Source of the DNA: Rhinopomastus cyanomelas
Lineage: Eukaryota; Chordata; Aves; Bucerotiformes; Rhinopomastidae
DNA: 64,000 bases
Reading direction: 5' to 3'
Assembly: GCA_013400115.1 (NCBI GenBank)
Contig: VXBP01003666.1
Span: 161,928-225,927, forward strand
Under the pieces are notes generated by a model that saw nothing but the letters and a program-made list of their open reading frames with translations, had not been told where the DNA came from and ran no database searches. Shown piece after piece: positions 22,161-64,000 of this stretch. How positions within the stretch are numbered: position 1 is the first letter of the stretch; each line of letters opens with the position of its first letter. A program made the translations under genes and the position numbers.

Positions 22161-22820
22161 CACCGCAGCGCCCTCTGCGTGTGCGCGGGAGCGAGCGGAC
22201 CGGAAAGAGAACCGCCCTTCCCCGCCCGCCGATGCCGCTGCGCATGCGCGGCCCGGAGGACGAACCGCGGCCCCACACGCCCCGTCCTGCGCGGGGGGAA
22301 GAGAGAGCGAGGCCTGCTGTGCATGCGCAGAGCGGCTGCGCATACGTCCCGCCCGGCGCTGATCGGCTGCGGGAGCCGGTGCGGGAGAACCGACGGCTTT
22401 GGGGTTAAAAACCCCAGCTGGAAGCAGGAGGTTTCTGGAATAGCAGCAGTTTTGTAAAGAAAATAAACCCGCGCAAGACCGGCCCTGCATTAACCGCTGA
22501 AGCGGCGGGAAGGTCCCCGCGACTTCCCTAACGAACAGCTGATGCGGGAGGGATCGGCGAGTTGAGGGGAGAAAGCAGCGGGTTCGTGAAGGGCACCCGG
22601 CCGACTCCTGAAACGGCGCTGCATGTCCGGAGGAGTTTCTGACGGCGCCGCGGATCTCTGATCAAACCCCACGAGGTTCTGGGGGAGCGGGGGATTCCCA
22701 GAGGAAACCCCGAGGCCGCTGCCAGGGGCCGAGGTGAGGCCGTGCGCTGCGAGCTGGGGGGTGTCTCCTCCTCACCAGCCGGGGTTCTCACCGCGGCCAC
22801 TCCGCTGGGTGCGAAATTAA
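21950..22820. promoter_or_regulatory. CpG island with NRF1-type sites, AKR7 promoter (possibly shared with SLC66A1)
   Basis: Dense CpG covers AKR7 exon 1 and about 650 bp upstream. An NRF1 palindrome TGCGCATGCGC lies at 22239-22249. A second NRF1-like half-palindrome (GCATGCGCA) lies at about 22321-22329, and a third half-site (TGCGCA) at about 22337-22342. No TATA box is seen. The first coding exon of SLC66A1 is at 23551, 1.39 kb from the AKR7 start, and no other CpG island lies between them. A 5' untranslated SLC66A1 exon in this island is therefore plausible (inference); the motifs are seen directly. Confidence 0.65.
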
Positions 22821-22923
22821 GGTCAGGGAAGGCGGATCAGCCAGGCGGGATGGTTTTGCCCCAATAGCTGGAGGAACCCAGAGCCTGTGCTGACAAAGAT
22901 CCGCTCTCTTTGGTTGATTTTTC

Positions 22924-22968
22924 ATAGAATCATAGATTCATTAGGGATTGGAAGGGACCTCGAAAGAT
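22924..22968 (-). mobile_element. Minimal CR1 3' end (~45 bp)
   Basis: Only the terminal ATAGAATCATAG...GGAAGGGACCTCGAAAGA of a CR1 is present, abutting the T-rich repeat that follows. It is extremely 5'-truncated. Confidence 0.75.
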
Positions 22969-23535
22969 TTTTCCCTGTGTTACCCATTTTCCTCAGCATG
23001 ATTTAAGTATTTTTTCCCTAGATTATCTCATATTCCCAGCATTATTCAGTTTCCCCCCTATATTTTTGCATTTTTCTCTACTGTTAATTAATTTGTCCCT
23101 ATATCATTCCACTTTCCCCAGCATTATTTAATTCTCCCTATGTTATCCCATTTTCCCTGTTAATCCATTTTTTCTATTGTTATTTAATTTTTCCCTGTGT
23201 TATCTCATTCCTCACAGCATTATTGTATTAATTTCCCCTATATTATCTCATTTTCCTCTGCTGTTACTTCATTTTTCCCTATATGATCCCATTTTCCCCA
23301 GCATTATTTAATTTTCCTCTATATTATCCCACTTTCCTCTTATTGTTTTTCTGTTTTCTCTACGTTGATGCATTCTCCCCAGCATTATTTAGTTCTCCCT
23401 ATGTTATCCCATTCGCCCAGTGTTCACAGAATCACAAAACATTAGGGACTGGAAATTACCTCAAAAGATCATCCAGTCCCATATTCCCTGTATTATCCCA
23501 TTTTCCCCAGTATTATCCCAACAGTTTCTCTGTGA
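22969..23535. repeat. T/C-rich minisatellite upstream of SLC66A1 (~40-bp units in ~82-bp pairs)
   Basis: About 12-13 degenerate units of the type TTTCCCTATATTATCCCATT, followed by TTCCCCAGCATTATTTAAT. The GCATTATT anchor recurs at about 23039, 23121, 23217, 23301 and 23382 (spacing 82-96 bp), with a related half-unit between. The array is split by a short CR1 (23424-23483) and stops about 15 bp before the SLC66A1 start codon. Confidence 0.8.
23424..23483 (-). mobile_element. Minimal CR1 3' end inserted in the T/C-rich minisatellite
   Basis: About 60 bp: CACAGAATCACAAAACATTA through ATCATCCAGTCCC. Repeat units occur on both sides, so it inserted after the array had formed. Confidence 0.75.
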
Positions 23536-23550
23536 ACCCATCCCTCAGCC

Positions 23551-26500
23551 ATGAGCGCAGGGCGCTGGAATGCTCTCCAGCCTGGGAATCTTTCTGAGTG
23601 TCCCAATGGCTCCCGCTGGGTGCTGGAAGTGTTCAACGAGTGCGCTGAGGACAGCAGAGACATCGCCAGTGTCGTCCTGGGTCTCATTTCCATCTGCTGC
23701 TTCGCGGCTGCATCTTTTCCGTAAGTTATCTTGTGGGATCCACCAGCCCTTGCCTTCACAGCACCACAGAACATGGGGGACTGGAAGGGACCTCGAAAGA
23801 TCATCCCATCCAATCCACCTGACACAACAGGAACCCCTACATCTAGTCACACACAAACACGGCCAGGAGGGTTTTCAACGGCTCCAGATAAGGAGATTCC
23901 ACAGCCCCTCTAGGCAGCTCCTTCCAGGGCTCTGGCATCCTCACTGGGGAGAAGGTCCTTCTCATATTGATGTGGAACGTCCTGACACCCACCCTTCACA
24001 TATTGATCAACGTTCATGGGGTCACCCCTCAGGCTCCTTTTTTCCCAGCTCAAGAGCCCCAGTTCCCTCAGCCTTTCCTTATCAGGGAAATGCTCCCCTC
24101 CCTCCAGCAGCTCTGTGTCCTTCTGGCACTGAGGGGCCCACAACTGGACCAAATAAATTGATTCTCTCTGAGTCATCCTTCAAGCATAAACTTCCTCAAA
24201 ACTTGACCTCTCTGCAGCAAAAACCATCTGGGGTTGGGAAATAGGGAGTGAGCAAGGAGATTCATCCCCAAAGCCTTGTTTGTTCCTATAATTGGTCCTA
24301 TAATTCTTGTGCTGCCAGAGTCAGCCGACTGCGATGCAGTCCCTGCAGGTTGTGGCTGGAACAAACAGCTCCAGGAGCTCTGGGCTGCTGGAGGGTGCTG
24401 GGGCAGAGTGCAATGTGGGGTTCACATTCCCTCCAGCTGCATCAGCTGATGATTTCGTAACTGCAGAGATGGTTCCTGCTTCTCCTCTGCTGCCTTCTGG
24501 CCCCAGACAAGGGACAGATCACAAGGGGTTGACAACGGTCAGGAGGTTGCTATGAGCACCCAGCAGGGTCACAAGGCTGCTTCCCAGGACAGTTTACAGG
24601 GGAGCACCTCCTTTTCACTCCAGGAATTCTCTGCTTTTCCTCCCCTTCCTCCTGTGGAAGTTGTGAAGTGATGGAGGTGGGAGCAAGGGGGGATCCTGGG
24701 GATGGTCCCCAAGTAGCGCTGAACCAGCTAGGGTTATGGTTGGGGTATCTGCTCTCTCTGTCTGCAGGCAGTTCTACCAGGCCTGCAAAACCGGCAACAT
24801 GGACCGAGCCCTCTCCATCTATTTCTTGCTGGGATGGCTGGGGGGAGATGTCCTGAACCTCATCGGCTCCTTCCTGGCCAATCAGTTGCCCCTGCAGGTA
24901 CCAACTGACTTACTGGGGCCGGAGCAACTAAGAAACTCCTGGAACTCCACGGGGCTGGGGGTGGGCTGGGTGATTAATCCAGCAGTGGGAACCAGAGACC
25001 CTTACAGCCTGGGGCTGCTCTTGTCTCTCCCTCCTTCTCTCCCCCCTTTTTTTCCTCCAGGGCTACTCCCTTCTCCCTCCCACAGGAGCTGCCCCCTTCT
25101 CTCTCCCCCCAGGGCTGCTCCCCTCTCCCTCCCCAGGGCACTGACGGTAGTCACAGCCCTTTCGGGGAACCCTCCCACAGGCAGGACTGACCCCTCCTCT
25201 CCCCACAGGTTTACACCGCCATTTACTACGTGCTGGCAGACCTGGTGATGCTGTCCCTCTACAGCTACTACAAAGCCAAGAACCAGGGCGCAGGATGTGA
25301 GTTGGGGTTACGAGGAGGGTGGGAAGAGGGGGTTCCATGAGCTGTGGAGGCAGGATCAGGGAGGGAATCCCCTGGGAGGTGCAAGGGGACAGAGCTGCAG
25401 CAGGCAGGAGCCTCTTGCTGCCAGCTGAGGATGGTTTTTGTGGATAACCTGAACATCTCTGAGAGCTAGAGCTGGCAGGTAGCTCCTGGCTGTGCCCAGC
25501 ACCTCTGCCAACCACCCTGTGCAGTTTGCTGCAGTGAGCACAGAAGGAAATGATTTACCTGTTACAGGTTGACCAGTTACAGGGTGACTCCTCCCTGGAG
25601 CTGGAAACCACAGCCAGAGCCCCTGACTCACCCTGACAGGCAGCAGGGCTGAGCTTTTCCTGCTGTTTGAGGGTCAATGCCCCTCTCAGGGTTAGGGGCA
25701 GCCCTGACACCACGGAGGAGTCTTGCTTCTGAGAACCTGATCAGTTCTTGCAAGGCTGAACCCTGACTTACTGAGCTCTGCAGCCTTCTGTGGGCTCCCA
25801 TGTGGCATCTCCCGAGACCCTGACAGCTACTGAGCTGATCACCAAAGCCTTAAGGTTGGAAAGAGCCTCAAAGATGATCAAATCCAACCTTGAGGGTTGA
25901 CGATTGAGCCGGTTAAAGCCAGTTCCACTTGTCCCATCCTCTTTTGGGGTCTGTTAGGGCCCGATATTGGGCACTGCAGCAGTTCTGCTGTGGAAGCAGG
26001 GGTTGTTCTGGGCAGGATTCAACAGGCACTGCTGGGAGTTAAGAGGCCGAGAAGCTTTTAGACAAGAGCGTGATTCTTAACCCATAGAAGCTCTGAGATA
26101 GGAGCAGTTTCCTCCCTGATAAGTTGTAAATTGCTCCTATTGTGAAGATAAAACACCGCAGCAGCTGCAGACTTGGTGCTGCCACCGAGATAAGAGGGAG
26201 AGTCTCTTTACTGAGGTGAGGGGTCCTGGCACCCGCTGAGGCTGCTGAGGGCTGCTGGAGCCCTCCCTCATCGGCCTCCTCTTGATTTCCTGCAGTCACT
26301 GCCCCGATCAACACAGCCTTCCTCTTCCTGTCCCTGGGGATTGTCTCCTTCCTGGGCAGAGGTGCTGCCAGGGAGCAGGAGCCAGTGGTGTTCCGAGGGA
26401 GGTCTCTGCTGGCTGCTTATGTGGATGAGGCTGGGTGGAAGGTGAGATGGTTCCTCAGTCTGCAGGGTCGGGGAGAGAAGGTAAAGAGTCTGCTGGGTTG

Positions 26501-28458
26501 CGGATATTCTGCTGGACAAGTGAAATCTCCTGAGTCATAGAGTCAACAGAATCACTCAGGTTGGAGGAGACCTCCAAACGCGTCCAGTCCAACCATCACC
26601 CCAACCCCAGCCTGCCTACCAAATCTTGTTCCCTAGGGCCACAGCTACTCAATTGTTCAACTCCTCCAGGGATGGTGACTCTCCCTCTTCCCTGGGCAGC
26701 CTGTTCCACCCCTTGACCACTCTGTCCAGGAGGAGATTTCTCCTGATGGCCAACCTCACCTGGCACCACCTGAGGCCGTTTCTTCCTATCCTGTTGCTGG
26801 TGATTTGGGAGCAGAGACTGAGCCCTGCCTCTTTCCACCTTCCTGTCAGGCATTTGCAGACAGCAGTGAGGCCTCCCCTCAGCCTCCTCTTCCTCAGACC
26901 AAACAGCCCCAGCTCCCTCAGCCTCTCCCCATCAGCCCTGTCCCTCAGACCCTTCCCCAGCTCTGTTGCTCTTCTCTGCACCCACTGCAGCCCCTCAATG
27001 TCCTTTGGTGGGGCCAGGGATGGATGGGGAGGTCAGAGCCCTGCTGTCACCTCACGCAGAGATGTGCTGGGTGCAGAAATCACCCCCCCCATTGCCTTGC
27101 AGCCCTTCACCGGGAGCGAGATCATCGGCTTCACCATTGGCTCCATCTCCTCAGTGCTGTACCTGGGCTCCCGCATCCCGCAGATCTACACCAACGTGAG
27201 TGGGGCAGGGCAGCAGCTGCTGCTGGGGACTCTCTGGGGGCTTCAAACCAAAGAGGGGTGGTGGGATCATCTCTGCCCTCTTTGCTAGAGGGTCCCAGCT
27301 CTCTGTCTCTGCCTCTGTTTCTGTAGTTCTGCCCCAAACTGGATGGATTTGTCTCCCCTCCCTTTAACATTCCAGTGTTTCGAGGACGGGCTTTCCTTTT
27401 CCTGTTACTGACAAGAAGGGGAACCGAGTGGCTCTTGGTGGTGACTGCTCCCCTTCTCATCTCTGTTGTGGTGGGAGGGTGATGGCTGTTCCTTTCAGAG
27501 AGCTGCGCCCAAGCTCCTCTCTCTCTCTGACCCATCTCCCAGTACAAGAGGAGATCCACCGTTGGAGTCTCCTACTCCCTCTTTGCCCTGGTGATGCTGG
27601 GGAACAGCCTCTATGGCTTCAGTGTCCTCCTGAAGAACCCAGAGCCGGGACAAGGTGAAGGCGACTACATCCTGCACCACCTCCCCTGGCTCGTGGGCAG
27701 CCTAGGGGTCCTTTCCCTCGACCTTGTTGTATCCTTTCCCCACTGACTGTTCCCTCTGGGGCCGCATCCTGCCAGTGGGGTTTCACAGGGAGGGGAGGGA
27801 TCCCATCCTGGGACTCGGGGGTTGGCCAGGAGTGGCTGGTTGATGCTGCTCAGTGGGTGCTGTCGAGACACTTGTGTTGCTGCAGAGGCCGAGTGCTCCT
27901 GACCCTCCTTTGGCCTCTTGGCCAATTCCCACCTCTCCTGGCACATGGAGCCTGATTTTGGGTGGTGAAACCCAGCCCATCACTTTGATCTTAGAATCAC
28001 AGACTCTGCTGGGCTGGAAGGGACCCCCAGAGGGCACCCAGTCCAAACCCCGTGCACCAAGCAGGGCCAGCACTCACTACACCAGCTTGCCCACAGCCCC
28101 AGCCAGCCTGACCTTGGATGGCTCCAGAGATGGGGCCTCGAGCCTCACTCTGCCCTTTTCCAGCTTCAAACCAGGACCCCTCATCCTGTCGCTCCCTGCC
28201 CTAGGGAACAGCCTTCCCCAGCCCTCTGACAGTCCCTCTCAGGGGTTAGAAGGTCCCCCTGGAGCCTTCCCTTCTCCAGGCTGAACAGCCCCAGCTCTAA
28301 TCCTGGGATCCTCCAGCCCTGGGACCATCCTTGTGTGAGGAGCCTTAACCTCTTCTCAGATATCCGTCCAGTTCCTTGTTTATCGCAGAGGACGCCCTGG
28401 CACCGGAGCAGATCAGGATGCTCTCCTCAGGGAGGAGAGTGACAGCCTGGAGAGCTGA
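23551..28458 (+). CDS. SLC66A1: SLC66A1 (PQLC2), lysosomal cationic amino-acid exporter
   Basis: SLC66A1 is a seven-helix PQ-loop transporter. It exports lysine, arginine and the cysteine-cysteamine mixed disulfide from lysosomes, and recruits the C9orf72-SMCR8-WDR41 complex when cationic amino acids are low. Exons: 23551-23720, 24768-24897, 25209-25296, 26296-26441, 27103-27195, 27543-27728 and 28360-28458. Total 912 nt, 303 residues plus TGA (human ~291). The N-terminus carries NLS and NGS glycosylation sequons before helix 1. The two PQ motifs are at residues 57-58 (ASFPQFYQACKTGNMD) and 204-205 (SRIPQIYTN). Other matches are FLLGWLGGDVLNLIGSFLA, YYVLADLVMLSLY, EIIGFTIGSISSVLYLGSR, YSLFALVMLGNSLYG and HHLPWLVGSLGVL. 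The tail contains DQDALL, an acidic di-leucine signal of the kind used for lysosomal sorting. The loop encoded by exon 4 is the most divergent part. The last internal donor (GTT|GTATCC) is atypical beyond GT. Confidence 0.96.
23757..24152 (-). mobile_element. CR1 fragment, SLC66A1 intron 1
   Basis: Antisense young-subfamily CR1. It begins 36 bp after the exon 1 donor and has a ~75-bp internal deletion before CTGACACCCACCC. Confidence 0.87.
25021..25136 (+). repeat. C/T-rich ~25-bp tandem repeat with serial splice-acceptor-like sites
   Basis: In SLC66A1 intron 2, just upstream of the true acceptor (AG at 25207-25208). Pyrimidine tracts each end in CAG at 25060, 25085, 25112 and 25136, spaced 25, 27 and 24 bp, with the following GGGCTGCTCCC-like text repeated. 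Confidence 0.7.
25840..25905 (-). mobile_element. Possible CR1 3'-end relic
   Basis: AAGGTTGGAAAGAGCCTCAAAG followed by ATCAAATCCAACC resembles an old CR1 end in SLC66A1 intron 3. Short and diverged. Confidence 0.45.
26536..27016 (-). mobile_element. CR1 fragment, SLC66A1 intron 4
   Basis: Antisense CR1 of another subfamily (CACTCAGGTTGGAGGAGACC; minus strand reads GERLRELGLFGLRKRRLRGG). About 90 bp separates it from exon 5. Confidence 0.86.
27990..28325 (-). mobile_element. CR1 fragment, SLC66A1 intron 6
   Basis: Antisense CR1 (GACTCTGCTGGGCTGGAAGG to CTGAACAGCCCCAGCTC). It ends about 35 bp before the last coding exon. Confidence 0.83.
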
Positions 28459-30470
28459 TGCAGGGCCCTGCCCCACAGCCAGACCAGGGTGATGCAGACA
28501 AGAAACTGGACCCTAACACTGGGCAAACTGGCCCCTCTGTCCTGGTGGCTCTTGGAGATGTCCAGAGCCAGCAGGTGACACTTCATGCTGCTCAAAGTCT
28601 GGTGGCAGAGGATACCGCTGAGGCCTCGTGCCTCTGGAGCTGCAGGTGTGGGAGGGGTAACCAAGGAATGATCTGATACCTCAGAAGTCGCTGCTGGCTG
28701 CTCTGACCCCCTCCACAGCTGAGCCCAGTCTGCTCAGCTTTATCTGACTACCCAGGGGTGGCCAGGAGGGTGCTTCTGCTGTGGGGCTGCAGGGAGCGGG
28801 GCAGGATCTGCCATGGACACCCCCTACAGCCCTGCGGCTCCACCAGCAAACCACAGTGACTGGAACCAGTTCAGAGGGAAAGAGCAGCGGAACGAGAGGG
28901 TTTTCAGTCCCCACGTTGCACAGCTCCCACCTCCATAAAACACGGTGTTGCCCCACATGGCTCCTGGGGTTTGATTTTGTCAGCTGGCAGCTCATGCCGC
29001 TCCTGGTCCACACCACAGGCCCCAAGCTTCATTTTCCTGCCCCACAGATGTTTTTCCTTGCAGTCACTCCTGGCTCTTTCATTTTGCTCCCTTTTCTCCC
29101 TCTCCAGGTACTTTCCCACAGCCGGGGCTTCCCCACTGCCACCCACACTGCACTTCCCTGCTCTGCACCCACTTGGGCTCAGCTGGGTTTACGGTTCCTC
29201 AGCCAGTACCACCAGGTCTGTCCTGGCTGAAGGCTGGAGCTGAGCTGCTTGTTTTCAGAAAGAAAAGTTATTTCTCGGGCTCTTTGATCCCCTTCTGGGA
29301 AACTGGTGGCTCTTTCGCCCCGTTCAGGTCCTGCCCTCTCATCCTGGTGCTGGTTGCCTGGGAGAAGAACCTGATCTCCACCTGACTACAACCTCCCTTC
29401 AGGGAGCTGGAGAGAGGGAGAAGGTCCCCCGAGTCTCCTCCAGGATAAACATCCCCAGCTCCCTCAGCCTCTCCCCATCAGTCTTTCCCTCCAGTGCCTT
29501 CCCCAGCCTCGTAGCCCCTCTGGAGCTTCTGCAGCTCCTCAATCTCTTCCTTGAAGTGAGGGGCCCAGCACTGTCCCCAGTACTGGAGGGGAGGCCTCCC
29601 CAGTGCCCAGTACAGGGGCAGAATCACATCCCCAGCCCTGCTGGCCACATGAGTGCCGATCCAAGCCGGGATGCCGTTTGCCTTCCTGGGCACCATGATG
29701 GCTCCTGTTGTCACCCAGTACTGCCAGGTCCCTGTTACAGCCCAGCCCCACCGCGCAAAAGAAGGAGGAGGCCAGCACCAAGCTCACCCATCGCTTCCTG
29801 GGATCTTTATTTTTTGCTTTTTATTTGGTTTTTCATCATTTTAGTCTTTTTTTTTTTTAGCATTTTTTAATCTTTTTTTTGTTTTCAGTCAGGAGGCTCA
29901 AGTCTCAGGTGTCAATTCCATTTGAAGCTTTTACAAAACAAAACAAAAAAACCCCCCCAGAATCAAAACTAAACAACCCCCCCCCCAACCCTATTTTTTT
30001 TTCCTGTTTCATTCCGTTAAAAACCAACAGGGAAAAGAAGCCCCTGGGCACCCGGCATGGGAAGAGCAGAGCTCTCAGCAGATCTCCCTGCTGGTCAGGT
30101 TGGATCACAAACAGTCTGACCGGCCTCTCTGAACAACCCCGTCCGCCCAGCCCGCAGCCTCCCAGCAGCCCCAGACACCGCTGGAGGAACAGATTCAGTT
30201 TGGGGGGGGGTCACTGGGGGTTCCCTTTCCAGCTCTTCCTCCATCCCAAAGCGCCGGGGGTCCAGCCGAGCTGGGCTCTGGGCTGATTTCCACACCGATA
30301 CAAACGAAAGGCAGGAGCGGGACGGGCTGGGAGAAGACAAGGAGGTGCTGAGTGTTTCTGCCGAGAAATGGGCAAAGGGGGGGTGGGAAGAGAAAAAGAG
30401 AATCCACGGGGCTTCGAGAGAGGTGGAGGCTACGGCCTCGTGAGCCGTACGTGGTGCAAAGCAGGGCCTC
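28459..30470. other. Convergent SLC66A1/CAPZB intergenic region
   Basis: After the SLC66A1 stop there is about 870 bp of unique sequence, presumably its 3' UTR. I see no AATAAA or ATTAAA on the plus strand here. Then come an antisense CR1 (29325-29750), an A/T-rich stretch with a T-run at 29848-29859 and AC/C runs (29938-29990), and unique sequence to the CAPZB 3' end. Two minus-strand AATAAA hexamers (29806-29811 and 29820-29825) could serve a longer CAPZB 3' UTR. No gene is recognised. Confidence 0.6.
29325..29750 (-). mobile_element. CR1 fragment between SLC66A1 and CAPZB
   Basis: Antisense CR1 lacking its 3' end: starts GGTCCTGCCCTCTCATCC, includes CTCAGCCTCTCCCCATCAG, and ends near TGTCACCCAGTACTGCCAGG. 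Confidence 0.83.
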
Positions 30471-30494
30471 GGAGACTGGCAGAGTTTGTAGAGC

Positions 30495-30500
30495 TTTATT
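30495..30500 (-). terminator. Proximal poly(A) signal AATAAA of CAPZB
   Basis: Canonical AATAAA on the minus strand about 185 nt after the beta2 stop codon (30684-30686), within CAATAAAGCTCTAC. Distal AATAAA copies at 29806 and 29820 are alternatives. Confidence 0.6.
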
Positions 30501-30683
30501 GGGCGGGAGGAGGTGGCGTCGCACGGGCAGGGCTGACTGCAGCCCGCGATGCAACGGGACAGGAAAGGGGTCGAAGAAGAAGAAGGGGGGCGGGGGGGAT
30601 GAGTCGGTGGTTGGTCTTGTTTTTGTTTCTACGAAAGGAATCTAACGAGTGCACTGCGCTGTCTGGGTAGCGTGGGGAGGGGT

Positions 30684-63999
<33,316 letters not shown>

Positions 64000-64000
64000 G

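Noticed and set aside
21768..22457. 229-codon plus-strand frame over AKR7 exon 1
   Set aside because: Shadow of the minisatellite and CpG island; the minus strand carries the AKR7 coding exon.

Overview
This window is vertebrate nuclear DNA, most likely from a bird. All five protein genes have many exons with GT/AG introns and phase-consistent joins. They lie in the order known from human 1p36.13 (the equivalent avian block is on a microchromosome): EMC1, MRTO4, an AKR7-family aldo-keto reductase, SLC66A1 (PQLC2) and CAPZB. The non-coding DNA is packed with 5'-truncated CR1 LINEs in both orientations, the typical avian repeat. By eye CR1 covers roughly 30% of the window, which is high for a bird and would fit a CR1-rich lineage such as woodpeckers and relatives (inference).

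Layout: 1-11106 (minus) holds the first 15 coding exons of EMC1, whose 3' part lies off the left edge. A 176-bp CpG-rich gap with no gene separates it head-to-head from MRTO4 (11283-15465, plus, 8 exons, complete). AKR7A2-like (22160-17140, minus, 7 exons, complete) converges on MRTO4. It starts in a CpG island carrying an NRF1-type palindrome, and this island may also serve SLC66A1 (23551-28458, plus, 7 coding exons, complete). SLC66A1 converges on CAPZB, which runs on the minus strand from the right edge to about 30470. The first coding exon or exons of CAPZB are off the right edge. Two alternative C-terminal ends of CAPZB are visible: a 113-nt beta1 exon (32600-32712) and the beta2 terminal exon (30684-30771).

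The genes are housekeeping functions that do not form one pathway: ER membrane-protein insertion (EMC1), 60S ribosome assembly (MRTO4), aldehyde detoxification (AKR7), lysosomal cationic amino-acid export (SLC66A1) and actin barbed-end capping (CAPZB). Their grouping is conserved synteny.

Besides CR1 there are several minisatellites. The most striking is a 34-copy, 21-bp purine-rich array in a CAPZB intron (37735-38459). Others lie in AKR7 intron 1, upstream of SLC66A1, and beside an assembly gap (50246-50619). I found no convincing new gene system. The best leads are an almost perfect inverted CR1 pair flanking CAPZB exons 5-6 (a candidate circular-RNA driver), the 21-bp array, a CpG-rich island inside CAPZB intron 4, an open N-terminal extension of the AKR7 gene, and several nested CR1 insertions. 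All exon boundaries were read by eye from splice sites, reading-phase continuity and remembered family sequences.
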